DNA of 64,000 bases, taken from CAVVFX01 sp963747535. Its GTDB lineage: Bacteria > Acidobacteriota > Terriglobia > Bryobacterales > Bryobacteraceae. Shown piece after piece: positions 34,511 to 43,157 of this stretch; the stretch's first letter is position 1, and every line of letters starts with the position of its first letter. A program made the position numbers and the translations under genes. The notes under the pieces were generated by a model. That model saw only the letters and a program-made list of their open reading frames with translations, searched no databases and was not told the origin of the DNA. The stretch spans positions 62,001 to 126,000 of the forward strand of contig CAVVFX010000016.1 in NCBI GenBank assembly GCA_963747535.1. Reading direction: 5' to 3'.

Positions 34511-35759
34511 CCGCCATGGAGCCTCGCCGCACGCCCATCTGCCAGTGCGCCCACAACTTCGGATCGCGTCTCGAGATACGCGCGACCCAATGCGTCGCCC
34601 TGCGCAGATGTCCGCGCAGCTTTTTGTACTTCCGATAAGCCCATCGGGCCAATGATCGATCCAGTTGACGCATTGGCGGGTAAAGCGCCGAGCGGTAGAA
34701 CCGCCCGTAATACTGAAGCCAGCCTCGAATCACCGGGTTAAACATCCGAGACAGATCTTCGATCGACTTGTCGCTGCGTAAATGCAGGTTCCAGCTTCGA
34801 ATCTCCACCCGAATCTCCTTCACTGCTTTGTCAGAAACAGCCGGACTGAAATTGATGAAGTACTTGCCGAACCGATTTTTCGATCTCCGGGGACGAAATG
34901 TGTACCCCAGAAAATCAAATTTCTCATGTTCGTATCTCCTTCGTCGATCATCATCCTTGCAATAGACGATCTTCGTCTTTTCCGGATGAAGTTCCAATCC
35001 GCACTCCTTCAAACGCGCGGCTATGGCCGCCCGGATTTCCTGAGCTTCCTCCTCCGTCCTGCAATGCACGATGGCATCGTCAGCGAACCGCTCAAACGGA
35101 TTTTGCGGATACTTCACTGACATCCACCGATCAAAAGCATAGTGCAGAAACAGATTCGCTAACAAGGGACTGATCACGCCGCCTTGCGGCGTGCCTTTCT
35201 CACGCGGGACCAGTCGACCGTCCTCCTCTTGCACTGGAGCTTTCAGCCAGCGCTCGATGTAGAGCACCATCCACTTTTCCTTGGCATGTTTCTTCACCGC
35301 TCGTATCAGCAGATCTTGCGGGATGTTGTCGAAGAAGCCCTTGATGTCCAGATCTAAAATCCAGTCATGACGCCAGCATCGCTGCCGCGCCTGTCCCACT
35401 GCATCCAGCGCCGACTTCCCCGGTCGATACCCGTAGGAATCCGGATGGAACAATGGGTCCACCATCGGCTCCAGCCTTGACTTCACCACTTGCTGCGCAA
35501 TCCGATCCGATACGGTCGGGATGCCCAGTTTCCTCTCCCCACCGTTTGCTTTCGGTATTTTCACCGTGCGCACCGGCGGTGGAAGATAACTGCCCGACGA
35601 CATCCGATTCCAGATCTTGTACAAGTTCCCTTTCAGGTTCCTTTCAAAATCTTCAATCGACTGTTCGTCGACCCCTGCCGCTCCTTTATTCGCCTTTACT
35701 CGCTTATACGCCTCCCAGACCTCCCACTTCGAAATCACAAACGGCTTTGCTTCACTCAT
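34500..35759 (-). CDS. ltrA: group II intron reverse transcriptase/maturase (intron B)
   Basis: 419 residues. RT blocks: 'NKGAAGVDEQSIEDFE' (block 0), 'KANGGERKLGIPTVSDRIAQ' (1-2), 'SYGYRPGKSALDAV' (2a), 'WILDLDIKGFFDNIPQDLL' (3), 'GTPQGGVISPLLANLFL' (4), catalytic 'RFADDAIVHC' (5), 'ELHPEKTKIVYC' (6), 'FDFLGYTFRPR' (7). Maturase domain X follows ('LSRMFNPVIRGWLQYYGRFY'). No HNH endonuclease is seen at the C-terminus. It reverse-transcribes and helps splice its intron. The frame is intact; its last codons are inside domain V. Confidence 0.93.
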   Translation of the reverse strand: MSEAKPFVISKWEVWEAYKRVKANKGAAGVDEQSIEDFERNLKGNLYKIWNRMSSGSYLPPPVRTVKIPKANGGERKLGIPTVSDRIAQQVVKSRLEPMVDPLFHPDSYGYRPGKSALDAVGQARQRCWRHDWILDLDIKGFFDNIPQDLLIRAVKKHAKEKWMVLYIERWLKAPVQEEDGRLVPREKGTPQGGVISPLLANLFLHYAFDRWMSVKYPQNPFERFADDAIVHCRTEEEAQEIRAAIAARLKECGLELHPEKTKIVYCKDDDRRRRYEHEKFDFLGYTFRPRRSKNRFGKYFINFSPAVSDKAVKEIRVEIRSWNLHLRSDKSIEDLSRMFNPVIRGWLQYYGRFYRSALYPPMRQLDRSLARWAYRKYKKLRGHLRRATHWVARISRRDPKLWAHWQMGVRRGSMAGAV

Positions 35760-36302
35760 CGGCTCCTCCCATTTCTGGTTGGCTCATTGAATTCGGCTCC
35801 ATCAACACAACCCCTTGGCTCCATCCCCTTTCAGGGACTTCATCGCTACTACGGGTTGTTCCGCCCCTCGGCTCCGCATCCGTACTCTCACTCTCATGGT
35901 TCTTCCACTTGAGCTTCTCCGTTTACATCAGAGCCGCAGGTTCCCACGTTCCACTCAACCGCCATCCAACAGACTCAGGCCACCTCAATGCCGGATGCCG
36001 CTTCGGTCCGTAAACAGGTTCCGCCGAAGCTTGTCCCGCGTCAACGACTCTCCGCGGTTTTGACATCGTCCCTACGCTTTCGACACTTCATCAGTGGTTC
36101 CCTTGCGGTCCTCTCTCTGTTAGTCACCTGATCTGGTTCTTCCCAGACCTTTTCCTTCCGCGCTCACGACCATGGCTTTTGACCACAGCCGCCGGAGGTG
36201 GTTTGAAACCTGCTCCTGCAAGCCGGTTCCGAGGGGCCTCCCCTCATCAGTCAAGCAGTTACACACATTGGACCCTTTCGGTCCTTTGCGCTCGTGGCGC
36301 AC

Positions 36303-37092
36303 CGTCGTCCGCATAGCGCGCGATGGTAACGTCGCCACGGGCCGCCCTCCTCCACTGATCGGTCCATTGATCGAGAACATAGTGCAGGTACACGTTGGAC
36401 AGCAGTGGCGATGCCACTGAGCCTTGCGGCGTCCCTACCTCTGTTTCCGACCAGACACCGTCCTCCATTACTCCTGCTTCCAACCATTTACGGAGGATGC
36501 GCAGGACTCTGGGGTCGGCCACTCGCTGCTCGACTAACTGGATCAGTTTCTCGTGCGAAATGTTATCGAAGAAACTTCTTAGATCCAGATCGAGAATCCA
36601 GTTCACCTTCTTCCGCTTGATCGCCACGTACAGTGCATCGAGCGCCATATGTTGATTGCGCCCTGGCCGAAAACCGTAAGAAAACCCTCGAAAGTCCTCT
36701 TCATAGATTGCGTTGAGAACCGTGACCATGGCTTGTTGGACAATCTTGTCCTCCAGAGCCGCGATCCCCAATGGCCGTTGCTTGCCATTGGCTTTCTTGA
36801 TCCAGTGTCTCCTGGACGGCTGTGGTCGATAACTTCCGCGGTGCACCTGGCTGTGTAGATCGTTTAGTCTGTCCTCCAGCCCGATGGCATACTCTTTCCA
36901 TGTCACCCCGTCTATCCCCGGTGCTGCCTTTCGCTTCAGGGCGTAAAAGCTCTCCCGTAGTAAGTTCAAGGTCATATGGTGGAGCAGTGCAGTGAACCGT
37001 TCTTGCTTATTCTTTCGTGCTCTTTCCCGCACACCCTGTAATCCCTGGGACACCTTTTCCCCGCTCTGGGTCAGGCCAGTGTTAGATTCCAT
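36303..37092 (-). pseudogene. intron A reverse transcriptase/maturase, N-terminal fragment
   Basis: ATG 37092 follows AAGGAGAAC. RT blocks: 'KRKAAPGIDGVTWKEYA', 'KANGKQRPLGIAALEDKIVQ', 'GFSYGFRPGRNQHMAL', 'WILDLDLRSFFDNISHEKLI', 'VGTPQGSVASPLLSNVYLH', ending at catalytic 'IARYADD', exactly where intron B begins. The frame stays open for 15 more codons of intron sequence. Unspliced, the protein lacks the rest of block 5 onward. 37093-37633 is the non-coding 5' ribozyme part of intron A. Confidence 0.87.
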
Positions 37093-37633
37093 GATGTTCT
37101 CCTTGGTCACCGGCCTTCCCTCCCCCTCCTCCGCCGGCCATGTCTCCATCGCCTTTGTTCAGTGGTTCGTAGGTACTATGCCGACGTTCGACTCCTCGCC
37201 AGCGTCCATGCCCGGATTGCGCTTTTGGCTTCCCGGGCCGTTCCGATGGCGGATTAGCCCCGGATGCCGACGAGGTCTCTCGGTTCTCGCGCGTGTAGTT
37301 TCTCGACGTGCGTAAGGCTCCCGGACTACGCTGGACCTGCTCCGGACTCGCGTATATCGTCATGCGGCAGTGTTGCCTTCCCGTTGCAAGCACACGGTCG
37401 GCGTCCAGATTGCGTTTTTCGAAGCTCATTTCCTCGCCCGTCGATGCCTCTGTCTACGCTTCACCCGGCACCTCGCGGTACCCGGCGCAAGACTTGAGGT
37501 CAAGATGGTCGCTACTCCTTTCTTGTGGGGCTCTTTCATCCCCGACTACACGCCGGTTTATCCCGACGATTGCGCTTGCTTACGCGCGCGGCTCAGCAAC
37601 AACTACCGAGCCACGACCGTTAGGGAGTGGTTG

Positions 37634-37658
37634 CGCGAACTTTTGCAAGTAGGTACTA
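37634..37658. repeat. right arm of 25-bp inverted repeat flanking intron A
   Basis: Ends TTTTGCAAGTAGGTACTA; 21 of 25 positions match the reverse complement of 27727-27751. Confidence 0.6.
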
Positions 37659-37794
37659 ACCTAAGACAATAACGCCGGCAATTTTCGGCCAGATCACCGG
37701 CACCTTGTTGTCTTCAGAGCGCCCGTTCCAGTTTGTGGCGAAGTTGTTTTTCCAGAAATCTGCAACACGGGGCTTGAGCCGGTGCTGGAAAAGG

Positions 37795-37815
37795 AACAGA
37801 CTGAAGTCTGTGTTA
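37795..37815. repeat. short palindromic repeat SR4
   Basis: AACAGACTGAAGTCTGTGTT. It includes the GTG (37810) that I take as the start codon of the amylase gene. Confidence 0.65.
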
Positions 37816-39684
37816 CATAGACTTTCCATAAGCCGAATCGCGCTGCTGCTATGGGTCTCCGTCCGCCTCGCGTGGCCGGCTTCGCCTGCAGTCACTAAAG
37901 TGGAGCCTCCCGATTGGGTCGTCGAACCTTCCGGGCTGACGCTGCGGATGCTGATTACCGGCTCGGACCTCGCCGGAGCTGCCGTCCGCTCGCAATTTCC
38001 CACCGGCGGCATGCTGGTCAGTCAAAGCGGCACCCATCTCTTCTTCGATCTCCGGGTTCCTTCCAAGGCTGCTCCGGGTAGCTACCCCATCCACATCATC
38101 ACAGCGTCCGGCGCGGTCGACGCGCCCTTCTCCATCGTGAAGGCGCTTCCGCCGCAAGGGCGTTTTCAAGGTTTCTCAACCGATGACGTGATCTACCTGC
38201 TCATGCCCGATCGCTTCGCTAATGGCGATCCGTCGAACGACGATCCGGCCATCTCGCAGGGCCTCTACGATCGCTCCAAGCCGCGCTATTATCACGGCGG
38301 CGATTTCGCGGGGATCATCCGGCATCTTCCGTATCTCAAAGAGTTGGGCATCACGGCGATCTGGATGACCCCAATCTACGACAACTCGAACCACCTGAAC
38401 CAGCGCGAAACCTACAATCATCAGGCCATCACCGACTACCATGGCTACGGCGCCGTTGACTTCTATGGCGTCGAAGAGCACTTTGGCACGCTGGATACTT
38501 TCCGCGAGTTGGTCGACAAGGCCCATGCGCTAGGGATCAAGATCATTCAGGACCAGGTCGCGAATCACACGGGACCGTACAATCCGTGGGTGAAGGATCC
38601 GCCGACGCCAACCTGGTTCAACGGAACTGAGTCGCATCACCTCAACGAGACGTGGCGCACCTGGACCCTCATAGACCCGCATGCGACTCCTGGGATGCGG
38701 AAGAGCACACTGGAAGGCTGGTTTGTCAACATCCTTCCCGACCTGAACCAGAACGATCCGGAATGCGCCCAATACCTGATTCAAAACACGCTCTGGTGGA
38801 TCGGCCGCACGGGCCTTGACGGTATTCGCGAAGATACTTTGCCGTACGTCCCGCGAACCTTCTGGAGCCGTTGGACCGCTGCGATCCGCCGGCATTATCC
38901 GAAAGTGAACGTGGTAGGCGAAGTCTTCGACTCCGATCCGGGGCTCGTGTCGTTTTTTCAGGGCGGCAGGACGGAATTCGACGGTGTGGATACAGGAGTC
39001 GGCAACCTGTTCGATTTCCCGCTGCACTACGCCATCCGCAAGTTCTTCACCGGCGCTGCACCCGCCACCGATCTCGGCAAAGTCATCGCGCACGATTCTC
39101 TGTATCCCGATCCCAATCAACTCGTGACGTTCGTCGATCTCCACGACATATCGCGCTTCATGAACCTGCCCAGCGCGACGGTCGACGAACTCAAGAGCGT
39201 CTTCACGTTTCTCTTCACCGAACGCGGAATTCCTATGATTTACTACGGCGACGAGGTCGCGATGAAGGGCGGCGACGATCCCGACAACCGCCGCGATTTC
39301 CCGGGTGGATGGAAGAGCGATCCGCAGAACGCCTTCGAATCCGCGGGACGAACGCCCGAGCAGCAATCATTGCTCGAACATCTTCAGCACCTGGGAAAGA
39401 TCCGCGCAAAGTCAGAGCCCCTGCGCCGCGGCGCGATGGTCGAACTGCTAGCCGAAACGGATCAGTACGCTTTTGCGAGAACCACACCCCAATCCGCGAT
39501 CGTAGTAGTATTCAATCGGGCCGCCGAACCCGCGGATCTGCAAATTCCACTAAGCGGTTCAAACATCATGGATGGCACTTCGCTCGAAGATGCGCTAGGC
39601 GCCGCGCCGAGGGCGACCGCACGCGAAGGCAAGCTGGAACTCCGCATGCCCCCAAAATCCGCTGCGATCTACACCACCAAATGA
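37810..39684 (+). CDS. secreted alpha-amylase family (GH13) enzyme
   Basis: GTG 37810 leaves a basic N-terminus followed by a signal sequence (ISRIALLLWVSVRLAWPASP); the frame is open from 37705. An N-terminal beta domain (about 30-120) precedes the (beta/alpha)8 barrel. GH13 regions: I 'IQDQVANHTGP', II 'GLDGIREDTLPYV' (nucleophile Asp), III 'VNVVGEVFDSDP' (acid/base Glu), IV 'VTFVDLHDISRFM'. A C-terminal beta domain ends the protein. It hydrolyses alpha-1,4 glucans outside the cytoplasm, or cyclomaltodextrins. It heads a same-strand cluster with a sugar transporter and malQ. Confidence 0.9.
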   Translation: MLHRLSISRIALLLWVSVRLAWPASPAVTKVEPPDWVVEPSGLTLRMLITGSDLAGAAVRSQFPTGGMLVSQSGTHLFFDLRVPSKAAPGSYPIHIITASGAVDAPFSIVKALPPQGRFQGFSTDDVIYLLMPDRFANGDPSNDDPAISQGLYDRSKPRYYHGGDFAGIIRHLPYLKELGITAIWMTPIYDNSNHLNQRETYNHQAITDYHGYGAVDFYGVEEHFGTLDTFRELVDKAHALGIKIIQDQVANHTGPYNPWVKDPPTPTWFNGTESHHLNETWRTWTLIDPHATPGMRKSTLEGWFVNILPDLNQNDPECAQYLIQNTLWWIGRTGLDGIREDTLPYVPRTFWSRWTAAIRRHYPKVNVVGEVFDSDPGLVSFFQGGRTEFDGVDTGVGNLFDFPLHYAIRKFFTGAAPATDLGKVIAHDSLYPDPNQLVTFVDLHDISRFMNLPSATVDELKSVFTFLFTERGIPMIYYGDEVAMKGGDDPDNRRDFPGGWKSDPQNAFESAGRTPEQQSLLEHLQHLGKIRAKSEPLRRGAMVELLAETDQYAFARTTPQSAIVVVFNRAAEPADLQIPLSGSNIMDGTSLEDALGAAPRATAREGKLELRMPPKSAAIYTTK

Positions 39685-39742
39685 CATTCCTTATTTGTGT
39701 TCATTCGTGTTCATTCGTGGCCCAGTTCTTTCCGTATTAACC

Positions 39743-40888
39743 ATGGAAAAGCCCGCACTCACGACCTCCCAAATCCTGAACATGAACTTCGGATTCTTCG
39801 GGATCCAGTTCGGTTGGGGACTCCAGATGGCCAACATGAGCGCCATTTACGAGTACCTGGGTGCGAGTCCCGACCAGATCCCGATGCTTTGGCTGGCCGC
39901 GCCGCTCACCGGGCTGATTGTGCAGCCCATCATCGGCCACTTGAGCGATCACACCTGGGGACGGCTCGGCCGCCGCCGTCCCTACTTTCTCTTTGGCGCC
40001 GTCCTTAGTTCGCTGGCCCTGTTCCTGATGCCCAACTGCTCGGCGCTGTGGATGGCCGCGGGGTTGCTCTGGATCCTAGACGCATCCATCAATATCAGCA
40101 TGGAACCTTTCCGCGCATTTGTGGCGGACGTACTGCCGGAATCGCAGCGGACTCAAGGCTTCGCTGTACAAAGCCTCTTCATCGGACTCGGCGCGGTGAT
40201 TGCTTCCGCGCTACCCTGGCTGCTGGTGAACTATGCAGGTGTATCCAGTTCCGCGGCCGCCGCGCACAGTATCCCACTGACCGTGAAGCTTTCGTTTTAT
40301 ATCGGCTCTATGGTCTTTCTAGGTGCGGTTATCTGGACCGTCGCGACTGCGCGCGAGTATCCTCCGGAGGATCTGGAAGCCTTCCGCAAAAGTCGCGCCC
40401 GTGGAGCGGGAGCGATGGCCGGGGCACGCGAAATCCTCTTCGAGCGTTGCGGCGATGCCGCTCACCATGCGCCGCCTCGGCTGGATGCAGATCTGCACCT
40501 GGCTGGGGCTGTTCTGCATGTGGCTATATTTTCCGGTTGCGGTGGCGCACCACGTTTTTGGCGCAACCGATGCGCACTCACCGCTCTACACGGAAGGCGT
40601 CTCATGGGGAGGAGTCTGCTTCGGCATGTACTCCGCGGTGTGCTTCGCGTTTTCCTTCGTGCTGGAGCGGATCGCGCGCCGCCTGGGCCGTGCCCGAACC
40701 CACGGATTGTGCCTCCTGGCCGGCGCCTTGGGCCTTCTGTCCGTGGCCGTGATTCACGACAGGTATTTTCTACTGCTCTCCATGACCGGCGTCGGAATTG
40801 CGTGGGCCAGCATTCTTTCCATGCCTTATGCCATGCTGGCGGGAGCGCTTCCGCCATCCAAAGTGGGAGTGTACATGGGTATCTTTAA
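39743..40888 (+). CDS. MFS sugar transporter (SLC45/GPH-like), N-terminal part (frameshifted)
   Basis: ATG 39743 opens 'KPALTTSQILNMNFGFFGIQ', then seven or so helices with the MFS loop 'GHLSDHTWGRLGRRRPYF', a signature of sucrose/maltose-type transporters. Family sequence is lost after 'GAREILF' near 40440; the remaining residues to 40888 are out of frame. The continuation 'SVAAMPLTMRRLGWMQICTW' is in the +1 frame. Removing one base at about 40441 joins the halves into a protein of about 435 residues. Its position between amylase and malQ suggests malto-oligosaccharide uptake. Confidence 0.8.
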   Translation: MEKPALTTSQILNMNFGFFGIQFGWGLQMANMSAIYEYLGASPDQIPMLWLAAPLTGLIVQPIIGHLSDHTWGRLGRRRPYFLFGAVLSSLALFLMPNCSALWMAAGLLWILDASINISMEPFRAFVADVLPESQRTQGFAVQSLFIGLGAVIASALPWLLVNYAGVSSSAAAAHSIPLTVKLSFYIGSMVFLGAVIWTVATAREYPPEDLEAFRKSRARGAGAMAGAREILFERCGDAAHHAPPRLDADLHLAGAVLHVAIFSGCGGAPRFWRNRCALTALHGRRLMGRSLLRHVLRGVLRVFLRAGADRAPPGPCPNPRIVPPGRRLGPSVRGRDSRQVFSTALHDRRRNCVGQHSFHALCHAGGSASAIQSGSVHGYL

Positions 40889-41048
40889 CTTCTTCATCGT
40901 GATGCCCGAGATCATTGCGTCGGTGGGCTTCGGATGGGTGATGAATCACCTGCTTGGTAACGACCGTATGGCGGCCGTAGTCTGCGGCGGAGTTTTCCTG
41001 CTCCTAGCCGCGGTTCTGGCACAACGCGTGCCCGACGAAAAGCGATAA
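40323..41048 (+). CDS. MFS sugar transporter, C-terminal part (frameshifted)
   Basis: From about 40442 this frame encodes the last five or six helices of the same transporter ('WLGLFCMWLYFPVAVAHHVF', 'IAWASILSMPYAMLAGALP', 'GIFNFFIVMPEIIASVGFGW'). An ATG at 40455 is the first in-frame start after the shift. The stop is two bases before the malQ ATG. Residues before 40442 are read-through in the wrong frame. Confidence 0.8.
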   Translation: MRLSGPSRLRASILRRIWKPSAKVAPVERERWPGHAKSSSSVAAMPLTMRRLGWMQICTWLGLFCMWLYFPVAVAHHVFGATDAHSPLYTEGVSWGGVCFGMYSAVCFAFSFVLERIARRLGRARTHGLCLLAGALGLLSVAVIHDRYFLLLSMTGVGIAWASILSMPYAMLAGALPPSKVGVYMGIFNFFIVMPEIIASVGFGWVMNHLLGNDRMAAVVCGGVFLLLAAVLAQRVPDEKR

Positions 41049-41049
41049 A

Positions 41050-42582
41050 ATGCGCTTCCCACGATCCAGCGGTATCCTTTTACACCCCACCTCGCTACCC
41101 GGTCCATTCGGTATCGGTGACCTGGGACCCGAAGCCCGCCGCTTCGCCGACTTCCTCGCCGCCTCCGGCCAGACCCTTTGGCAGGTCCTGCCTCTCGGAC
41201 CCACCGGCTACGGAGATTCGCCTTATCAATGCTTCTCCGCCATCGCCGGGAATCCGTTGCTGATCAGCCTGGAGCAACTCGGCGAAGAATTCCCCAACGT
41301 TCCTACGTTCCCCGATCAGGAAGTCGACTTCGCGCGTGTCATCCCGTGGAAACTTGCCGCCCTCGAAATTGCAGCGCGCAACTTCCGCAGGCAAGCCACG
41401 GCTGCAGAGCGCGAGCAATTCGAATCCTTCTGCGCGACCCACAGCGCATGGCTCGACGACTTCGCACTGTTCATGGCGCTCAAGTTCCGCGACCCAACGC
41501 AAATCTGGACCGCATGGGAACCTGACATTCGCGCCCGCGATTCACGTGCCATGGCCCGCTGGCGTGAACAACTGCGCGAGGTGATCGAGACGCAGAAGTT
41601 CATGCAGTTCGTGTTCTTCTCGCAGTGGAACGGGCTGCGTAGCTATTGCCGCGAGCGCGGGATCCGCATCATGGGCGATCTGCCGATTTATGTCGCGCAT
41701 GACAGCGCCGATGTGTGGGCCAATCCGCAATTTTTCCAGCTCGATGCTCATGGCAATCCTACGGCTGTTGCGGGTGTGCCGCCGGATTACTTCAGCGCCA
41801 CCGGTCAACTCTGGGGCAATCCGATTTACGCGTGGGATGTACTGGAAGCCCGCGGCTACGATTGGTGGCTGGATCGCTTCCGCGCGGTGCTGGCTATGGT
41901 CGATCTGGTCCGCCTCGACCACTTCCGCGGCTTCGAAGCTTACTGGGAGGTCCCCTTTCCCGCGCACACAGCGGAGCACGGGCGTTGGGTGAAGGGCCCG
42001 GGCAGTAAGCTCTTCCGCGTGGCTCGCTCGCGTTTCGGTGAGTTGCCGCTGGTGGCCGAGAATCTGGGCGTGATTACACCGGAAGTCGAGGCCATCCGCA
42101 CCGAGTTCGAATTCCCCGGGATGGCAATTTTACAATTCGCCTTCGGCAACGATCCTCAAGGGCCCAGTTTCCGCCCGCACAATTATCCGCGTGAACTTGT
42201 GTCCTACACCGGTACTCACGATTGCGATACTACCGTCGGCTGGTGGTCGAGCCAGGGCAAAGGCGATTCCACGCGGACGCTGGAAGATGTCCGGCGTGAG
42301 AAGGAATACGCGCGCCACTATCTCAACACCGACGGCGCTGAGATCCATTGGGTGATGATTCGCGCCCTCCTCTCGTCAGTCGCCGATACGGTATTGATAC
42401 CGCTCCAGGACGTCCTGGGACTTGGCAGCGAGGCGCGCATGAACCAACCCGCCACGCTAGGCAACAACTGGCGCTGGCGCTACCAGCGCGGGATGTTATC
42501 CCCCGCTATAGCCGGCAGGCTGCGAGACCTGGTAGAGCTATACGACCGCTTGCGTGACAGACTTCAGTCTGCGCCGTTGTGA
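41050..42582 (+). CDS. malQ: 4-alpha-glucanotransferase (amylomaltase)
   Basis: 510 residues, GH77. 'SSGILLHPTSLPGPFGIGDL' is the family start. Catalytic blocks are 'VDLVRLDHFRGFEAYWEVP' (nucleophile Asp), 'LPLVAENLGVITPEVEAIR' (acid/base Glu) and 'SYTGTHDCDTTVGWW' (stabilising Asp). It disproportionates maltodextrins in the cytoplasm, fitting the preceding amylase and transporter. The start lies two bases after the transporter stop. The final codons ('RDRLQSAPL') are made of short palindrome SR5. Confidence 0.95.
   Translation: MRFPRSSGILLHPTSLPGPFGIGDLGPEARRFADFLAASGQTLWQVLPLGPTGYGDSPYQCFSAIAGNPLLISLEQLGEEFPNVPTFPDQEVDFARVIPWKLAALEIAARNFRRQATAAEREQFESFCATHSAWLDDFALFMALKFRDPTQIWTAWEPDIRARDSRAMARWREQLREVIETQKFMQFVFFSQWNGLRSYCRERGIRIMGDLPIYVAHDSADVWANPQFFQLDAHGNPTAVAGVPPDYFSATGQLWGNPIYAWDVLEARGYDWWLDRFRAVLAMVDLVRLDHFRGFEAYWEVPFPAHTAEHGRWVKGPGSKLFRVARSRFGELPLVAENLGVITPEVEAIRTEFEFPGMAILQFAFGNDPQGPSFRPHNYPRELVSYTGTHDCDTTVGWWSSQGKGDSTRTLEDVRREKEYARHYLNTDGAEIHWVMIRALLSSVADTVLIPLQDVLGLGSEARMNQPATLGNNWRWRYQRGMLSPAIAGRLRDLVELYDRLRDRLQSAPL
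42554..42573. repeat. short palindromic repeat SR5
   Basis: GTGACAGACTTCAGTCTGCG, inside the last codons of malQ and 26 bases before nuoB. It could also fold as a hairpin between the two genes. Confidence 0.65.
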
Positions 42583-42599
42583 GAAAATAAAGTCAGCCC

Positions 42600-43157
42600 A
42601 TGACAGAAATGAAAGCACCGATGGCCGCGGGTCCAGCGGCACTCTTCGAACGCCTGGACAATGAAGCGATTGAGCGCGAGGCGGCGCGCGAGGGGATCAT
42701 CCTGACTTCGGTCGACTGGGTGATCAACTGGGGCCGCAAGAACTCCATCTGGCCTATGTCCTTTGGTCTCGCCTGCTGTGCCATCGAAATGATGTCCATG
42801 TCGGCATCACGGTTCGATATCTCACGCTTCGGCGCCGAGGTGTTTCGCGGTTCACCTCGCCAATCGGACCTGATGATCATCGCCGGACGCGTTGCCAACA
42901 AGATGGCGCCAATCATCCGGACGCTGTATCAACAGATGCCCGAACCCAAATGGGTGATCTCCATGGGCGCCTGCGCGACCTCGACCGGTGTCTTCAATAA
43001 TTACGCTTTGATTCCGGTAAATCAGGTGATCCCGGTGGACGTCTACGTGCCTGGTTGCCCGCCACGCCCCGAACAACTGATCTACGCCATCATGATGCTG
43101 CAGAAGAAAATCGCCAAGCAGACGGGCGTGACCAAGAGCGTCTTAAATATCGGGTGA
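42600..43157 (+). CDS. nuoB: NADH-quinone oxidoreductase subunit B
   Basis: 185 residues. Ligands of the N2 [4Fe-4S] cluster are present: tandem Cys in 'SFGLACCAIEMM', Cys in 'ISMGACATSTG' and Cys in 'VYVPGCPPRPEQLI'. It would dock at the membrane arm of complex I and pass electrons to quinone. No other nuo gene is in the window. It sits 17 bases after malQ and overlaps the next gene by four bases, so this is an orphan or duplicated copy; it could instead serve a related [NiFe]-type complex. Confidence 0.93.
   Translation: MTEMKAPMAAGPAALFERLDNEAIEREAAREGIILTSVDWVINWGRKNSIWPMSFGLACCAIEMMSMSASRFDISRFGAEVFRGSPRQSDLMIIAGRVANKMAPIIRTLYQQMPEPKWVISMGACATSTGVFNNYALIPVNQVIPVDVYVPGCPPRPEQLIYAIMMLQKKIAKQTGVTKSVLNIG

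Larger units (their letters stand above)
34437..36302 (-). mobile_element. group II intron B, inserted in the reverse-transcriptase gene of intron A
   Basis: The minus strand starts with the canonical 5' end GTGCGCCACGAGCG at 36302. About 540 bases of ribozyme domains I-III precede a maturase gene in domain IV, and a 34-nt domain V and a domain VI hairpin (CCTCGGGGTGAGATTCCCCG) come before CTACTCACC. The 3' boundary at 34437 is the one that restores the host frame; it could differ by a base or so. Length 1,866 bases. All expected parts are present, so it may be an active ribozyme. Confidence 0.88.
27761..37633 (-). mobile_element. group II intron A, interrupted by intron B and by a RIT element
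   Basis: Read on the minus strand. The 5' ribozyme part lies upstream of 37092, and the reverse-transcriptase gene is in two pieces (37092-36303 and 34436-33859). Domain V is split between about 33861 and 27828, and a domain VI-like hairpin (GGTGGCCGGTAACGGCCATC) precedes the 3' end near 27761 (CCCTACCGTGAC). Joining the sequences on either side of the RIT element regenerates a 34-nt domain V starting GAACCGTATGCG and ending GTACGGGTC. The 5' boundary is not resolved: no canonical GTGYG is visible at the repeat arm, so the right-hand coordinate is approximate. As it stands the intron cannot splice. Confidence 0.75.

Noticed and set aside
33847..36318. TATGCGG occurs both at the RIT target and just before the intron B insertion
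   Set aside because: Seven bases in common between two different element types is easily chance.
37308..37652. Plus-strand frames in the 5' part of intron A
   Set aside because: This strand is antisense to ribozyme sequence; no protein family is seen.
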